In this document: positions 7,947-14,539 of the stretch, in pieces
How the letters are laid out: each line of letters starts with the position of its first letter
Numbering within the stretch: position 1 is the first letter of the stretch
DNA from: JADLEX01 sp964586775
GTDB taxonomy: Bacteria > Lernaellota > Lernaellaia > JACKCT01
Length of the DNA stretch: 14,539 bases
Reading direction: 5' to 3'
Assembly (NCBI GenBank): GCA_964586775.1
Contig: CAZPJD010000107.1
Location: 1 to 14,539, forward strand
Made by a program: the position numbers and the translations under genes
Notes under the pieces: model-generated
Told to the model about the DNA's origin: nothing
The model's input: only the letters and a program-made list of their open reading frames with translations
The model's database searches: none

Positions 7947-10073
7947 ATGTTCGCGCGTTGGCGGATCTGGATCGCGGCGGCGACCTGCGCGGTGGCGTGC
8001 GTTGCGGCGGTCGCGTGCGACGACCACTACGACCTCGAGGACGAGCGTGACCAGCCGCTCGGCCAGGTGCGCGTCGATCAAAGCTTTCTGCGCGACGACG
8101 CGAACCGCTACGTGTTTTTGCACGGCGCGAACCTGTCGGGCAGCACCAAGTTCCCCGCGGGCACGGACCCCGTCACCTACGTCGGCAAACCCTTCGACAT
8201 CGCCGACGCCGAACACCACTTCGCCATCATGCGAAAACTCGGCTTCAACACGATCCGGTTTCTCGTGATCTGGGAGGGCGTCGAGCCCGAGGCCAGCGGC
8301 GAATACGACGAGGCGTATCTCGACTACGTGGAAAAGGTGGTGCGTCTCGCGGGTGAGAACGGGCTCTATGTCTTCCTCGACATGCACCAGGACTTTTTCT
8401 CGCGCCACCTCGTCGCGCTCTTCGACGACGGCGGCGACGAGATGAACCTGTATGACCCGAAGGAGATCGCCCTCGCCGAGCAATACGGTCTCAACAACCG
8501 CGTGGGCGGCGACGGCGCGCCCGCGTGGGCGGTCAAGGCGTGTTTGCCCGAGAAGTTCGTGGGCGGCCCCGAGTGGGGCTTGCCGTTCTGGCTCGGTTCC
8601 AGCCCTCGCACCGTCTCCGACGTCATCCCCTTCCAGCTCTGGGGCGTCAACATCTTCATCTCGCTCGACGTGAACCGCTGCTTCGCCGCGATGCTCGCCG
8701 GGCGCGAGGTGTACCCCCACTACACGATCGAGGGAAAAAACGTCGAGGACTATCTGCAGGACAGTTACGCCAACGCGTGGCGGCAGATCGCGAAGCGCGT
8801 GAAGGACCTGCCGAACGTGCTGGGTTACGACCTGATGAACGAGCCGGCGGGGCTCTTCATCCGCCTGCCGATTCAGGCGCTGCTTTATCGCGAGACCAAA
8901 TCCGCCGGCGGCAAGATCGGGCACGGGCGCGCGATCCAGATCGTGAACGAATTCCTCGACGGTCTCGTCGAAAACGGCCTCGGCGTGGGGCAGGCCGATC
9001 TGATGCGCGAGGCGCTGATGTCCGACATCGGGCTGCCCGCGAGCATCGACGAGATCGAGGCGCAGGGCTTCGCGCCCGATCGCGCCTTCGACCCGTGGCG
9101 GCCCGAGCTCGACGCGGCGCTCGCGATCAACTCGAATTTCAACAAGACGCACCTCCAACCGTTCTACGCCAAGGTCGGCGGCGCGATTCTGGAAGAGGAC
9201 CCCGACGCGATCATGTTCATCGAGCAGGCGCTGGGCGCGATGGACCGGGGCATCGGCGGGCAGTGGGCCGAGCCGATGACGCGCCCCGAGGGCTTCGACC
9301 AGATGGTCTACGCCCCGCACTACTACACCGATATCTACCCGCACCTGGGCGTCAACGCGCCGCCGCGGGAGTTCACACCCGAGGAAAAGTGGCTGCGCGA
9401 CTATCGCGACGCCATCGCCGACGCGGTGGACGCCGCGACGTTTTCGCTCGGAAACCCGCCGGTGCTGATGGGCGAGTTCGGCACCTACTTCAACTTCGGC
9501 GGAATCGAGGAGTCGGTGAAAAACGACTACCTCATCTCGACGCTCGTGCTGAATCCTTATTACGAGGCGTACGACGAGATGCTGGCGCACCGCACCGTGT
9601 GGTGCTATTCGCCCGAGAATTCCGCGGAAAACGGCGACGGTTGGAACCGCGAGGACTTTTCGGTGCTCGGCCCCGACGGCGAGCCGCGCTCGTGGCAGGC
9701 GTACTCGCGTACGGTGCCCCGCGCCACCGCCGGGCGGTTGCTCTCGATGTATTTCCATTCGCCCGTGCACTATTTCGAGCCGCGCCCGGGCGAGCAGACG
9801 CCGTATCTGGAATTCCACATGGAGATGGCCGGCAAAGAGACCGACGCGCCCACGGAGATCTTCGTGCCGCCGCTGCAATACACCGACGGCTTCTACGTGC
9901 GCGTGTCGGATGGCCGCTGCGAATACGATCCCGCGCGTTTCGTCCTGTACTGGCACGTCGCCGACGACGAGCCGGGGGCCGTCCACACCATCACGATCAA
10001 TCCGCCCTACGCGCAGGGCGATCCCGGCGACTGGGACTATTTCTTCCGCGATGACGAGGTGCTGGAGCGGTAG
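7947..10073 (+). CDS. GH5 lipoprotein, endoglycoceramidase-like
   Basis: Encodes 708 aa from the ATG at 7947, with GGGGGA 6 nt upstream. The lipoprotein signal peptide ends in AVAC (Cys24) followed by Asp-Asp. The catalytic (beta/alpha)8 domain shows FLHGANLSG (57-65), GFNTIRFLVIWEGVEP (99-114), LYVFLDMHQDFFSR (140-153), the acid/base Glu299 in GYDLMNEPAG, YAPHYYTDIY (455-464) and nucleophile Glu510 in PPVLMGEFGTYFNFGG. The HGANL, DMHQD and DLMNEP combination is that of endoglycoceramidases (EC 3.2.1.123), which release the oligosaccharide from glycosphingolipids. A C-terminal beta-rich domain (about 590-708) is usual for the group. It is longer than the roughly 490-aa actinobacterial enzymes, with large insertions around 160-265 and 300-420. 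The substrate is inferred; another GH5 glycolipid specificity is possible. It acts outside the cytoplasm. Confidence 0.87.
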   Translation: MFARWRIWIAAATCAVACVAAVACDDHYDLEDERDQPLGQVRVDQSFLRDDANRYVFLHGANLSGSTKFPAGTDPVTYVGKPFDIADAEHHFAIMRKLGFNTIRFLVIWEGVEPEASGEYDEAYLDYVEKVVRLAGENGLYVFLDMHQDFFSRHLVALFDDGGDEMNLYDPKEIALAEQYGLNNRVGGDGAPAWAVKACLPEKFVGGPEWGLPFWLGSSPRTVSDVIPFQLWGVNIFISLDVNRCFAAMLAGREVYPHYTIEGKNVEDYLQDSYANAWRQIAKRVKDLPNVLGYDLMNEPAGLFIRLPIQALLYRETKSAGGKIGHGRAIQIVNEFLDGLVENGLGVGQADLMREALMSDIGLPASIDEIEAQGFAPDRAFDPWRPELDAALAINSNFNKTHLQPFYAKVGGAILEEDPDAIMFIEQALGAMDRGIGGQWAEPMTRPEGFDQMVYAPHYYTDIYPHLGVNAPPREFTPEEKWLRDYRDAIADAVDAATFSLGNPPVLMGEFGTYFNFGGIEESVKNDYLISTLVLNPYYEAYDEMLAHRTVWCYSPENSAENGDGWNREDFSVLGPDGEPRSWQAYSRTVPRATAGRLLSMYFHSPVHYFEPRPGEQTPYLEFHMEMAGKETDAPTEIFVPPLQYTDGFYVRVSDGRCEYDPARFVLYWHVADDEPGAVHTITINPPYAQGDPGDWDYFFRDDEVLER

Positions 10074-10077
10074 GGCG

Positions 10078-10290
10078 TTATGCCACGACGGTTTTCTTCT
10101 TCGGCGGCTTGTCCGGCGTTTTGTCCTTGGGCTCGAACATCCGGCACGCCATGCCCGAATTCGCCAGCACCTGCGCGCTGGGGATCTGCGCCGACTTGAA
10201 GCCGAACGCGCGGCAGCCGTGGGGGCACGCCGGGTCCCACGTCACGGCGTAGTGCCGACAGCGGCGACAGTTGATTTGCTCCGGCCCCAT
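10078..10290 (-). CDS. Conserved small Cys-rich protein (CPHGCRAFGFK type)
   Basis: Encodes 70 aa from the ATG at 10290. The sequence CRRCRHYAVTWDPACPHGC, followed by RAFGFKS, IPS and SGMAC, is a small conserved bacterial protein that I know from many genomes. It is sometimes labelled uracil-DNA glycosylase, a name not supported by its size. Cys at 8, 11, 22, 26 and 49 plus nearby His suggest a zinc or iron-sulfur knuckle. The C-terminus is Lys/Pro-rich (KDKTPDKPPKKK). The function is unknown. It converges on the GH5 gene, with 4 nt between the stops, and diverges from the enoyl-CoA hydratase across 55 bp. No Shine-Dalgarno is seen; TATAAC lies about 10 nt before the ATG, so the mRNA may be leaderless or nearly so. 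Confidence 0.82.
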   Translation of the reverse strand: MGPEQINCRRCRHYAVTWDPACPHGCRAFGFKSAQIPSAQVLANSGMACRMFEPKDKTPDKPPKKKTVVA

Positions 10291-10345
10291 GACCGGGGTT
10301 ATACCACGGCGTCGGCGGATTCCGAACGTCGCGAAAGGTCGGCGC

Positions 10346-11056
10346 ATGAGCCCGAACGTCGAAACCCACACCCACGGTGCGGCGCGCGTCATCGTGCTGC
10401 GTCGCGTGGAGCGCGCGAACGCGTATGACGACGCGATGCTCGCGGGCGTCGCGAGTGCGCTGGCTTCGGCGCTCGTCGATCCCGCCGTGTCCGTCGTGAT
10501 CTTTCGCGGCGCGGGCGACCGGCATTTTTGCGCGGGAGCCGATCTCGATGCACTTCGCGAGCGCGATCCGCTTTCGGCGCTCGACCTGCCCAGCGCGCGG
10601 CTCTTCGCGGCGATCGCGTCGTTCCCCAAGGCGACCATCGCGGCGGTGAACGGCGCGGCGGTGGGCGGCGGGTGCGAACTCGCCCTCGCGTGCGATCTGC
10701 GTGTCGCGTCCGAAAACGCGTTCTTCGCGCTGCCCGAAACGGGCCTCGGGCTCATCCCCGCGGCGGGCGGCACGCACCGGTTGGCGGATTTCGTCGGCCT
10801 CGGTCGCGCGAAGGAGATGATCCTGACCGGCCGCCGCGTGGACGCGCGAACGGCCCTGGCGTGGGGCCTCGCGAACGAGGTGTGCGCGCCGGACGAACTC
10901 GACGCGCGCGCGTTCGCTGTGGCGGAGACGATCGCGCACAAAGACGGCGACGCGGTCGCCCTCGCCAAAGAGGTCCTCGCCGGAACGCACGCCACCCCCG
11001 CCGGACCCGCGCTGGAGCGACTCGCGCAGACGCTGCTGGGTTTGGCGAAACGGTAG
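10346..11056 (+). CDS. Enoyl-CoA hydratase/isomerase 1 (candidate DpgB/DpgD partner)
   Basis: Encodes 236 aa of crotonase fold. The ATG at 10346 is preceded by AAGGT at 7 nt and is preferred over an in-frame start that would overlap the divergent gene. Oxyanion-hole segments are FCAGADL (61-67) and AAVNGAAVGGGCELALACD (99-117). Both hydratase glutamates are present: Glu111 in GGGCELAL and Glu131 in LPETGLGLIPAAGG. Water addition to, or loss from, an enoyl/3-hydroxyacyl-CoA is therefore plausible. It precedes the DpgA-type synthase in the same direction, separated by a palindromic element. In the Dpg pathway, DpgB and DpgD are crotonase-fold enzymes that help convert the tetraketide to 3,5-dihydroxyphenylacetyl-CoA. 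This context suggests that role, but a fatty-acid or amino-acid degradation role cannot be excluded. Confidence 0.88.
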   Translation: MSPNVETHTHGAARVIVLRRVERANAYDDAMLAGVASALASALVDPAVSVVIFRGAGDRHFCAGADLDALRERDPLSALDLPSARLFAAIASFPKATIAAVNGAAVGGGCELALACDLRVASENAFFALPETGLGLIPAAGGTHRLADFVGLGRAKEMILTGRRVDARTALAWGLANEVCAPDELDARAFAVAETIAHKDGDAVALAKEVLAGTHATPAGPALERLAQTLLGLAKR

Positions 11057-11060
11057 GCGG

Positions 11061-11128
11061 CCCTCACCCCCGACCCCTCTCCCATCTGATGGGAGAGGGG
11101 AGGCGAGCGAAGCGAGACGGGGTGAGGG
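11061..11128. repeat. Nested palindromic element
   Basis: Outer arms CCCTCACCCC (11061-11070) and GGGGTGAGGG (11119-11128) are perfectly complementary. Inside them, CCCCTCTCCCAT (11074-11085) and ATGGGAGAGGGG (11089-11100) form a perfect 12-bp stem with a CTG loop. A GCGAGCGAAGCGAG stretch lies on the right between the arms. This layout is typical of REP-like or MITE-like intergenic repeats dispersed in GC-rich genomes. It begins 4 nt after the hydratase stop and could attenuate or stabilise the mRNA toward the synthase gene. There is no T run, so it is not a classical terminator. Confidence 0.85.
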
Positions 11129-11162
11129 AATTGTTCGTCGCGCAGATGGACACGCGTATCCG

Positions 11163-11176
11163 GACGCGATAGCGTC
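11163..11176 (+). other. Small inverted repeat upstream of the synthase gene
   Basis: GACGC-GATA-GCGTC is a 5-bp stem with a 4-nt loop, lying 23 nt before the synthase ATG. It may be a weak hairpin or regulator site. It is short enough to be chance. Confidence 0.25.
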
Positions 11177-11199
11177 GAATCACGCAACACGCCCGAATC

Positions 11200-12273
11200 A
11201 TGACGAACGAAACCCACATCGCGCCGCGCATCGCGGCCATCGGCACGGCGAACCCGCCGGACCGTTACACGCAGGAGCAGTTCCTCGACCTGTTCCGCGT
11301 GGACGACCCGCGCGCCCGGGCGCTGTTTCACAACAGCCACATCGAGTCGCGCCACCTGTACCTGCCGCCCGCAAACGCCGACGGCTACGCCGACGAATCG
11401 CCCGAGTCGCTGATCGGCAAGCATCTGCGCGGCGTGCTCGACATGGGCGCGCGGGCGGTGCGCGCGGCGCTCGACGGCGGCAGCTATGCCCCCACCGACA
11501 TCGATCAGATCGTGACCGTCACGAGCACGGGCTTTTTGTGCCCCGGCATCAGCGCGCATCTTGTGCGCGCGATGGATTTTCGCCGCGACGTGCACCGCCT
11601 CGACATCATCGGCATGGGCTGCAATGCGGCGCTCAACGGCCTCGCGCCCGCGGCGTCCTTCGCCGGCGCGCACCCCGGCGCGCGCTCGCTGCTGCTGTGC
11701 TGCGAGGTCTGCTCCGCGGCGTACGTGCACGACGACACGATGCGCACCGCCGTCGTCAACTCGCTGTTCGGCGACGGCGCGGCGGCCGCCGTGCTCACGA
11801 CCGACGCGCCGGGCGACGTCGCGCACCCGTCGATTCTCGGCCCCGCGATTCTCGGCTTCGAATCGCACATCATCCCCGAGGCGATCGACGCGATGCGCTT
11901 CGACACCGTCGGCGGCAAGCTCTCGTTCTTTCTCGATCGCAACATCCCCTACGTCATCGGCAACAACGTGCGCGTGCCGGTGACGCGCCTGCTGGATCGA
12001 TTCGGCCTGAAGCAGCGCCGGATCGCGCACTGGCTGGTGCACTCGGGCGGCAAGAAGGTGATCGACAGCATCAAGTACAACCTCGGCCTCACGAACCACG
12101 ACGTGCGTCACACGCGCGCGGTGCTGCGCGGATTCGGCAACCTCTCGTCGGCGTCGGTGTTGTTTTCGCTCGCGCGGCTGCGCGACGAGGGGATCGCAAA
12201 GACCGGCGACTACGGCGTGATGATCGCCATGGGACCGGGGACGAGCATCGAAGCGGCGCTGCTGCGCTGGTAA
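11200..12273 (+). CDS. dpgA: DpgA-type type III polyketide synthase
   Basis: Encodes a 357-aa thiolase-fold enzyme with the type III synthase triad: Cys141 in GMGCNAALNGL, His281 in WLVHSGGKKVID and Asn314 in GFGNLSSASVLFS. Chalcone-synthase types have HPGG at the His, whereas HSGGKKVID plus NLGLTNHDVRHTRAVLR and the ending GDYGVMIAMGPGTSIEAALLRW are, from memory, the DpgA signature. DpgA condenses four malonyl-CoA into 3,5-dihydroxyphenylacetyl-CoA, precursor of dihydroxyphenylglycine in glycopeptide antibiotics, aided by crotonase-fold DpgB and DpgD. Both neighbours here are crotonase-fold. Length is normal for the family. No obvious Shine-Dalgarno precedes the ATG. DpgC, the oxygenase, is absent from the window, so the end product may be the acetate or a different derivative. 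An alternative is another type III synthase making resorcinols or pyrones. Confidence 0.87.
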   Translation: MTNETHIAPRIAAIGTANPPDRYTQEQFLDLFRVDDPRARALFHNSHIESRHLYLPPANADGYADESPESLIGKHLRGVLDMGARAVRAALDGGSYAPTDIDQIVTVTSTGFLCPGISAHLVRAMDFRRDVHRLDIIGMGCNAALNGLAPAASFAGAHPGARSLLLCCEVCSAAYVHDDTMRTAVVNSLFGDGAAAAVLTTDAPGDVAHPSILGPAILGFESHIIPEAIDAMRFDTVGGKLSFFLDRNIPYVIGNNVRVPVTRLLDRFGLKQRRIAHWLVHSGGKKVIDSIKYNLGLTNHDVRHTRAVLRGFGNLSSASVLFSLARLRDEGIAKTGDYGVMIAMGPGTSIEAALLRW

Positions 12274-12279
12274 CGAACG

Positions 12280-12369
12280 ATGGACAACCCTTGCCTGTAT
12301 TACGCGATGGAAATTCTGATCGGGGCGGCGTTCACGTATCTCGTTTACCGCTACTGGACGAATCGATAG
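12280..12369 (+). CDS. 29-aa single-membrane-segment small ORF
   Basis: ATG at 12280, six nt after the synthase stop, with TAG at 12367-12369. The peptide begins MDNPCLYYAMEILIGAAFTY and ends in LVYRYWTNR: a short acidic N-terminus, one hydrophobic helix (about 7-23) and a basic C-terminus, which fits a positive-inside single-pass membrane peptide. It has one Cys (residue 5). No Shine-Dalgarno is visible, so it would depend on translational coupling to the synthase. It fills the otherwise unexplained gap between synthase and hydratase 2 in the same direction. I recognise no family. A chance ORF is possible at this length, but its composition is not that of random GC-rich DNA. Confidence 0.45.
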   Translation: MDNPCLYYAMEILIGAAFTYLVYRYWTNR

Positions 12370-12382
12370 ACGCGGGGGAGTC

Positions 12383-13147
12383 ATGCCGGACTTCGAAACG
12401 CTGAAACTCAACGACGACGGGCGCGTCGCCACGCTGACGCTTTGCCGCCCCGAACACGGCAACGCGACGAACATGAAAATGGTGCGCGAGCTGGTCGCGG
12501 CGTGCGAGCATCTGGCCGACCACTCGAAGGCCGAGGTGCTGGTGCTGCGCGGCGCGGGCGACGTGTTCTGCGCGGGCATCGACCTCGCCGACTTCGAGCC
12601 CGGACGCGCGGCCGACATCCACGGATTTCACAAGTGGGAGCAGGCGTGCACCGCCATCGAAAAACTCCCCAAGATCACCATCGCGCAGATCAACGGCGAG
12701 TGCGTGGGCGGGGGCGCGCAACTCGCGCTCGTGTGCGACTTCCGGCTGATGGCACGCGGCGCGCGCATCGGCTTCAACGAGGTGCGCCTCGGCTTTATCC
12801 CCGGCCTCGCGACGTTTCGCCTCGCCAAGTTCGTGGGCCTCGGCCGCGCGAAGGCGATGGTGTTGACGAGCCGCATGGTGGGCGCCGACGAAGCGGAGCG
12901 CATCGGCCTCGTCGATCGCCTTTATGATGCGGTCGATTCCGACGCCGCGCTCGCGACGACCATCGCGGAATTCATGCCGTTCAATGCCGTGTCGCTCGAA
13001 CTCACACGGCGGCTGCTAAACGAGTCTTACGCGGTGGAGTACGAGGACTTCGTTGGCCACTTCCTCGCCGCGCAGCACCGCTCGATTTCGGACGAGCCCT
13101 TCCGGGCGCACGTGGCGGCGGCGAAAAAGCCCGACCCCGCGAAATGA
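12383..13147 (+). CDS. Enoyl-CoA hydratase/isomerase 2 (candidate DpgB/DpgD partner)
   Basis: Encodes 254 aa of crotonase fold, with GGGGAG immediately before the ATG at 12383. It shows CRPEHGNATN, the oxyanion segments FCAGIDLADFEP (62-73) and INGECVGGGAQLALVCDF (103-120), and GFNEVRLGFIPGLATFRL (130-147). The second catalytic glutamate is kept (Glu133), but the first hydratase glutamate position carries Gln113 (GGGAQLAL in place of GGGCELAL). It may thus catalyse isomerisation, decarboxylation or another crotonase reaction rather than ordinary hydration. It lies downstream of the DpgA-like synthase and the 29-aa ORF, and overlaps the acetyltransferase gene by 4 bp (ATGA). By analogy it would act on the synthase's poly-keto-CoA intermediate with hydratase 1. 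This assignment is contextual. Confidence 0.88.
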   Translation: MPDFETLKLNDDGRVATLTLCRPEHGNATNMKMVRELVAACEHLADHSKAEVLVLRGAGDVFCAGIDLADFEPGRAADIHGFHKWEQACTAIEKLPKITIAQINGECVGGGAQLALVCDFRLMARGARIGFNEVRLGFIPGLATFRLAKFVGLGRAKAMVLTSRMVGADEAERIGLVDRLYDAVDSDAALATTIAEFMPFNAVSLELTRRLLNESYAVEYEDFVGHFLAAQHRSISDEPFRAHVAAAKKPDPAK

Positions 13148-13830
13148 CGGTCGGCCCGCTCGACTACGATCCCGCGTGGCTCGAACGCATTCGCCCCATG
13201 CGCGAGGCCGACGTGTCGCGCGTGGCGCAAATGCACGCCGAGAGCATGGGACGCACGCTGTGGGGGCGGCTCGGCGTCGCGTTTCTTGGCGAGATCTACG
13301 CGGGCATGATCGCTCACCGCGATTTCCTCGGATTCGTTTACGAGGACGGCGAGAACGAGTCGCGGGCCGTGCGCGGCTTCATCGCGGGCAGCGAAAACCC
13401 GCGCCGCATGTTGCGCGACATCGCCCGCGCGCGCGGCGTGCGCCTGGCCTTCGCCACGCTGGGCGGCCTCGTGCGCAATCCCGGCCTGTTGCCGCACGTC
13501 GCGGCGACGCCGCTCTATTTCGCACGCAGTCGCGCCGCCGACGCCGCGGACGACCTGCCCGAATCGCTCTTTTGCTGCTTCGATCCCCTCTTTCGCGGCA
13601 CGCGGATTTCGGGTCTCATCAACAAGGTGCTCTTCGACGAGCTGGCGTATCGCGGGCACACTCACCTTAAGATCACGACCGAGACGGGCAACGAGGGCGC
13701 GAACCGCCAGCTCGCGTCATGGGGCTTTGCGCCGCGCGGCGAGTTCCGGTTCTACGGCAAACCGATGCGCGTGTGGGTGCTCGACCTCGCCGCGTCGCCG
13801 CGTGTCGAGCCCGTGCGCCGATTCCGTTAA
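13144..13830 (+). CDS. GNAT-family acyltransferase
   Basis: Encodes 228 aa, starting within the ATGA overlap with hydratase 2, so it is translationally coupled. The N-terminus IRPMREADVSRVAQMHAESMG (16-36) is a typical first strand and helix of the GNAT fold. LWGRLGVAFLGEIYAGMI follows, a pattern seen in GNATs near polysaccharide or lipid loci. The C-terminal half, INKVLFDELAYRGHTHLKITTETGNEGANRQLASWGFAPRGEF, is the usual helix, strand and NxxA..LY-like end of the fold. The acetyl-CoA loop is not in a canonical Q/RxxGxG/A form that I can point to, so the donor may be acetyl-CoA or another acyl-CoA. Coupling to hydratase 2 suggests the same pathway, perhaps acylating its product, but the substrate is unknown. 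Confidence 0.8.
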   Translation: MTVGPLDYDPAWLERIRPMREADVSRVAQMHAESMGRTLWGRLGVAFLGEIYAGMIAHRDFLGFVYEDGENESRAVRGFIAGSENPRRMLRDIARARGVRLAFATLGGLVRNPGLLPHVAATPLYFARSRAADAADDLPESLFCCFDPLFRGTRISGLINKVLFDELAYRGHTHLKITTETGNEGANRQLASWGFAPRGEFRFYGKPMRVWVLDLAASPRVEPVRRFR

Positions 13831-13849
13831 ACGTCGCTTCGAACAGGCG

Positions 13850-14539
13850 TTACGCGAGTCGCCGGTGCGTCGCGGCGGTGCGTTCGCCGTAGGCTTCCCA
13901 GGGGAATTGTTCGACGCGCGTTCGCGCTGACCGGGCAAGGCGCTCGCGCAGATCGGCGTCACCTTGCAGCGTGCGCAGCTCGTGGGCGAGCGCGTCCACA
14001 TCGCCCGCTGGCACAAAAAGCGCGTCCTCGATGGGTCGCGCCACGCTCCCCGCATTCGGAGTAACGATCATCGGCAACCCGTGCGCCATCGCCTCGTAGG
14101 TGACCAGCGCGCTGCCCTCTTCGATCGACGGGAACGCGAAGACGTGCGCCGTGCGCATGAGCGCGCCCACGTCGCGAACGAACCCCGCGAAGGTCACGCC
14201 CGGTCGCTGGCGATCCGGCTCGACGATGCGCCGCGACATGGGCTCGACGCCGCCCGCGAGCACGAGCCGCGCATCGGGCAGCGCGGCGCGCTCCCACGCG
14301 GCCAGCAGCTCGGGCACGCCCTTGCGCACGCCGATCTGCCCGACGAAGAGCACGGTGAACGGCCCGGGCATCGCGGCGACCGGCGGCGCGGCGACATTCA
14401 GATTCGCGCCGAAGGGATTTTGCACGAGCCGCGCGGGATCGAAGCCCTCGGCGAGAAAGCTGTCGTAGGCAAACGGCGAAGGGACCGTGACGAGATCGGC
14501 GAGGTCGTAGTCGCGCAGGCATCGCGCCACGACGCGATC
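13850..14539 (-). CDS. GT4-type glycosyltransferase, 5' truncated by window edge
   Basis: The frame is open to the right edge. The segment visible here, about 230 residues, is the C-terminal nucleotide-sugar-binding half of a GT-B enzyme. It starts in the linker region (CLRDYDLADLVTVPSPFAYDSFLAEGF), then VLFVGQIGVRKGVPELLAAWE, LVLAGG, a VTFAGFVRDVGALMRTAHVFAFPS strand-helix unit and the EX7E motif EGSALVTYE that contacts the donor. A GTG at 14530 could be read as a start, but the N-terminal acceptor domain would then be missing, so the gene very likely continues outside. It transfers a sugar, probably in polysaccharide or glycolipid synthesis; donor and acceptor cannot be told. It converges on the acetyltransferase gene with 19 bp between stops and no visible terminator. 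Confidence 0.88.
   Translation of the reverse strand, partial: DRVVARCLRDYDLADLVTVPSPFAYDSFLAEGFDPARLVQNPFGANLNVAAPPVAAMPGPFTVLFVGQIGVRKGVPELLAAWERAALPDARLVLAGGVEPMSRRIVEPDRQRPGVTFAGFVRDVGALMRTAHVFAFPSIEEGSALVTYEAMAHGLPMIVTPNAGSVARPIEDALFVPAGDVDALAHELRTLQGDADLRERLARSARTRVEQFPWEAYGERTAATHRRLA

Noticed and set aside
10078..12618. 846-aa minus-strand open frame across hydratase 1 and the synthase
   Set aside because: Antisense shadow of GC-rich genes, rich in Arg/His/Ala with no domain. Only its last 70 codons (from 10290) are a real gene.
13850..14530. Complete glycosyltransferase starting at GTG 14530
   Set aside because: The frame stays open to the window edge and the N-terminal GT-B domain is missing, so the gene is truncated by the window.

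Overview
This window is high-GC bacterial chromosome (long antisense open frames everywhere, C/G at third positions). The organism cannot be named from sequence alone. Exported lipoproteins with Asp-rich stalks, DUF1566 domains, a hybrid kinase and the CPHGCRAFGFK small protein suggest a Deltaproteobacteria/Myxococcota-like lineage or related candidate phylum. This placement is inference.

Left part (1-4162), mostly minus strand. Positions 1-199 hold no convincing gene but carry a 25-nt-period direct repeat and seven tandem heptamers. A strong minus-strand terminator follows, ending an uncharacterised lipoprotein gene (1291-305). Next is an apparent operon: a C5-cytosine DNA methyltransferase (4162-3209) whose stop abuts the next frame, then two tandemly duplicated DUF1566 lipoprotein genes (3190-2465 and 2412-1690). 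A 59-bp decayed copy of the methyltransferase 3' part lies just beyond the second copy, so this locus has been rearranged.

Middle part (4293-10073), plus strand. An Rrf2-family regulator has a near-perfect operator-like inverted repeat over its promoter and ribosome-binding region. It is followed 7 nt later by a TVP38/TMEM64 (DedA-like) membrane protein. Then come a membrane-bound hybrid histidine kinase with a C-terminal receiver domain and a large GH5 lipoprotein resembling endoglycoceramidases.

Right part (10078-14539). A 70-aa Cys-rich conserved small protein is on the minus strand. Divergent from it is a plus-strand group: enoyl-CoA hydratase 1, a DpgA-type type III polyketide synthase, a 29-aa single-membrane-segment ORF, enoyl-CoA hydratase 2 and a GNAT acetyltransferase that overlaps hydratase 2 by 4 bp. 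A synthase between two crotonase-fold enzymes is the core of the DpgA/B/D route to 3,5-dihydroxyphenylacetyl-CoA, known from actinobacterial glycopeptide pathways. No DpgC oxygenase is present here. This compact cluster is the most interesting part of the window. The window ends in a convergent, 5'-truncated GT4-type glycosyltransferase.

No tRNA, rRNA or CRISPR array was seen.
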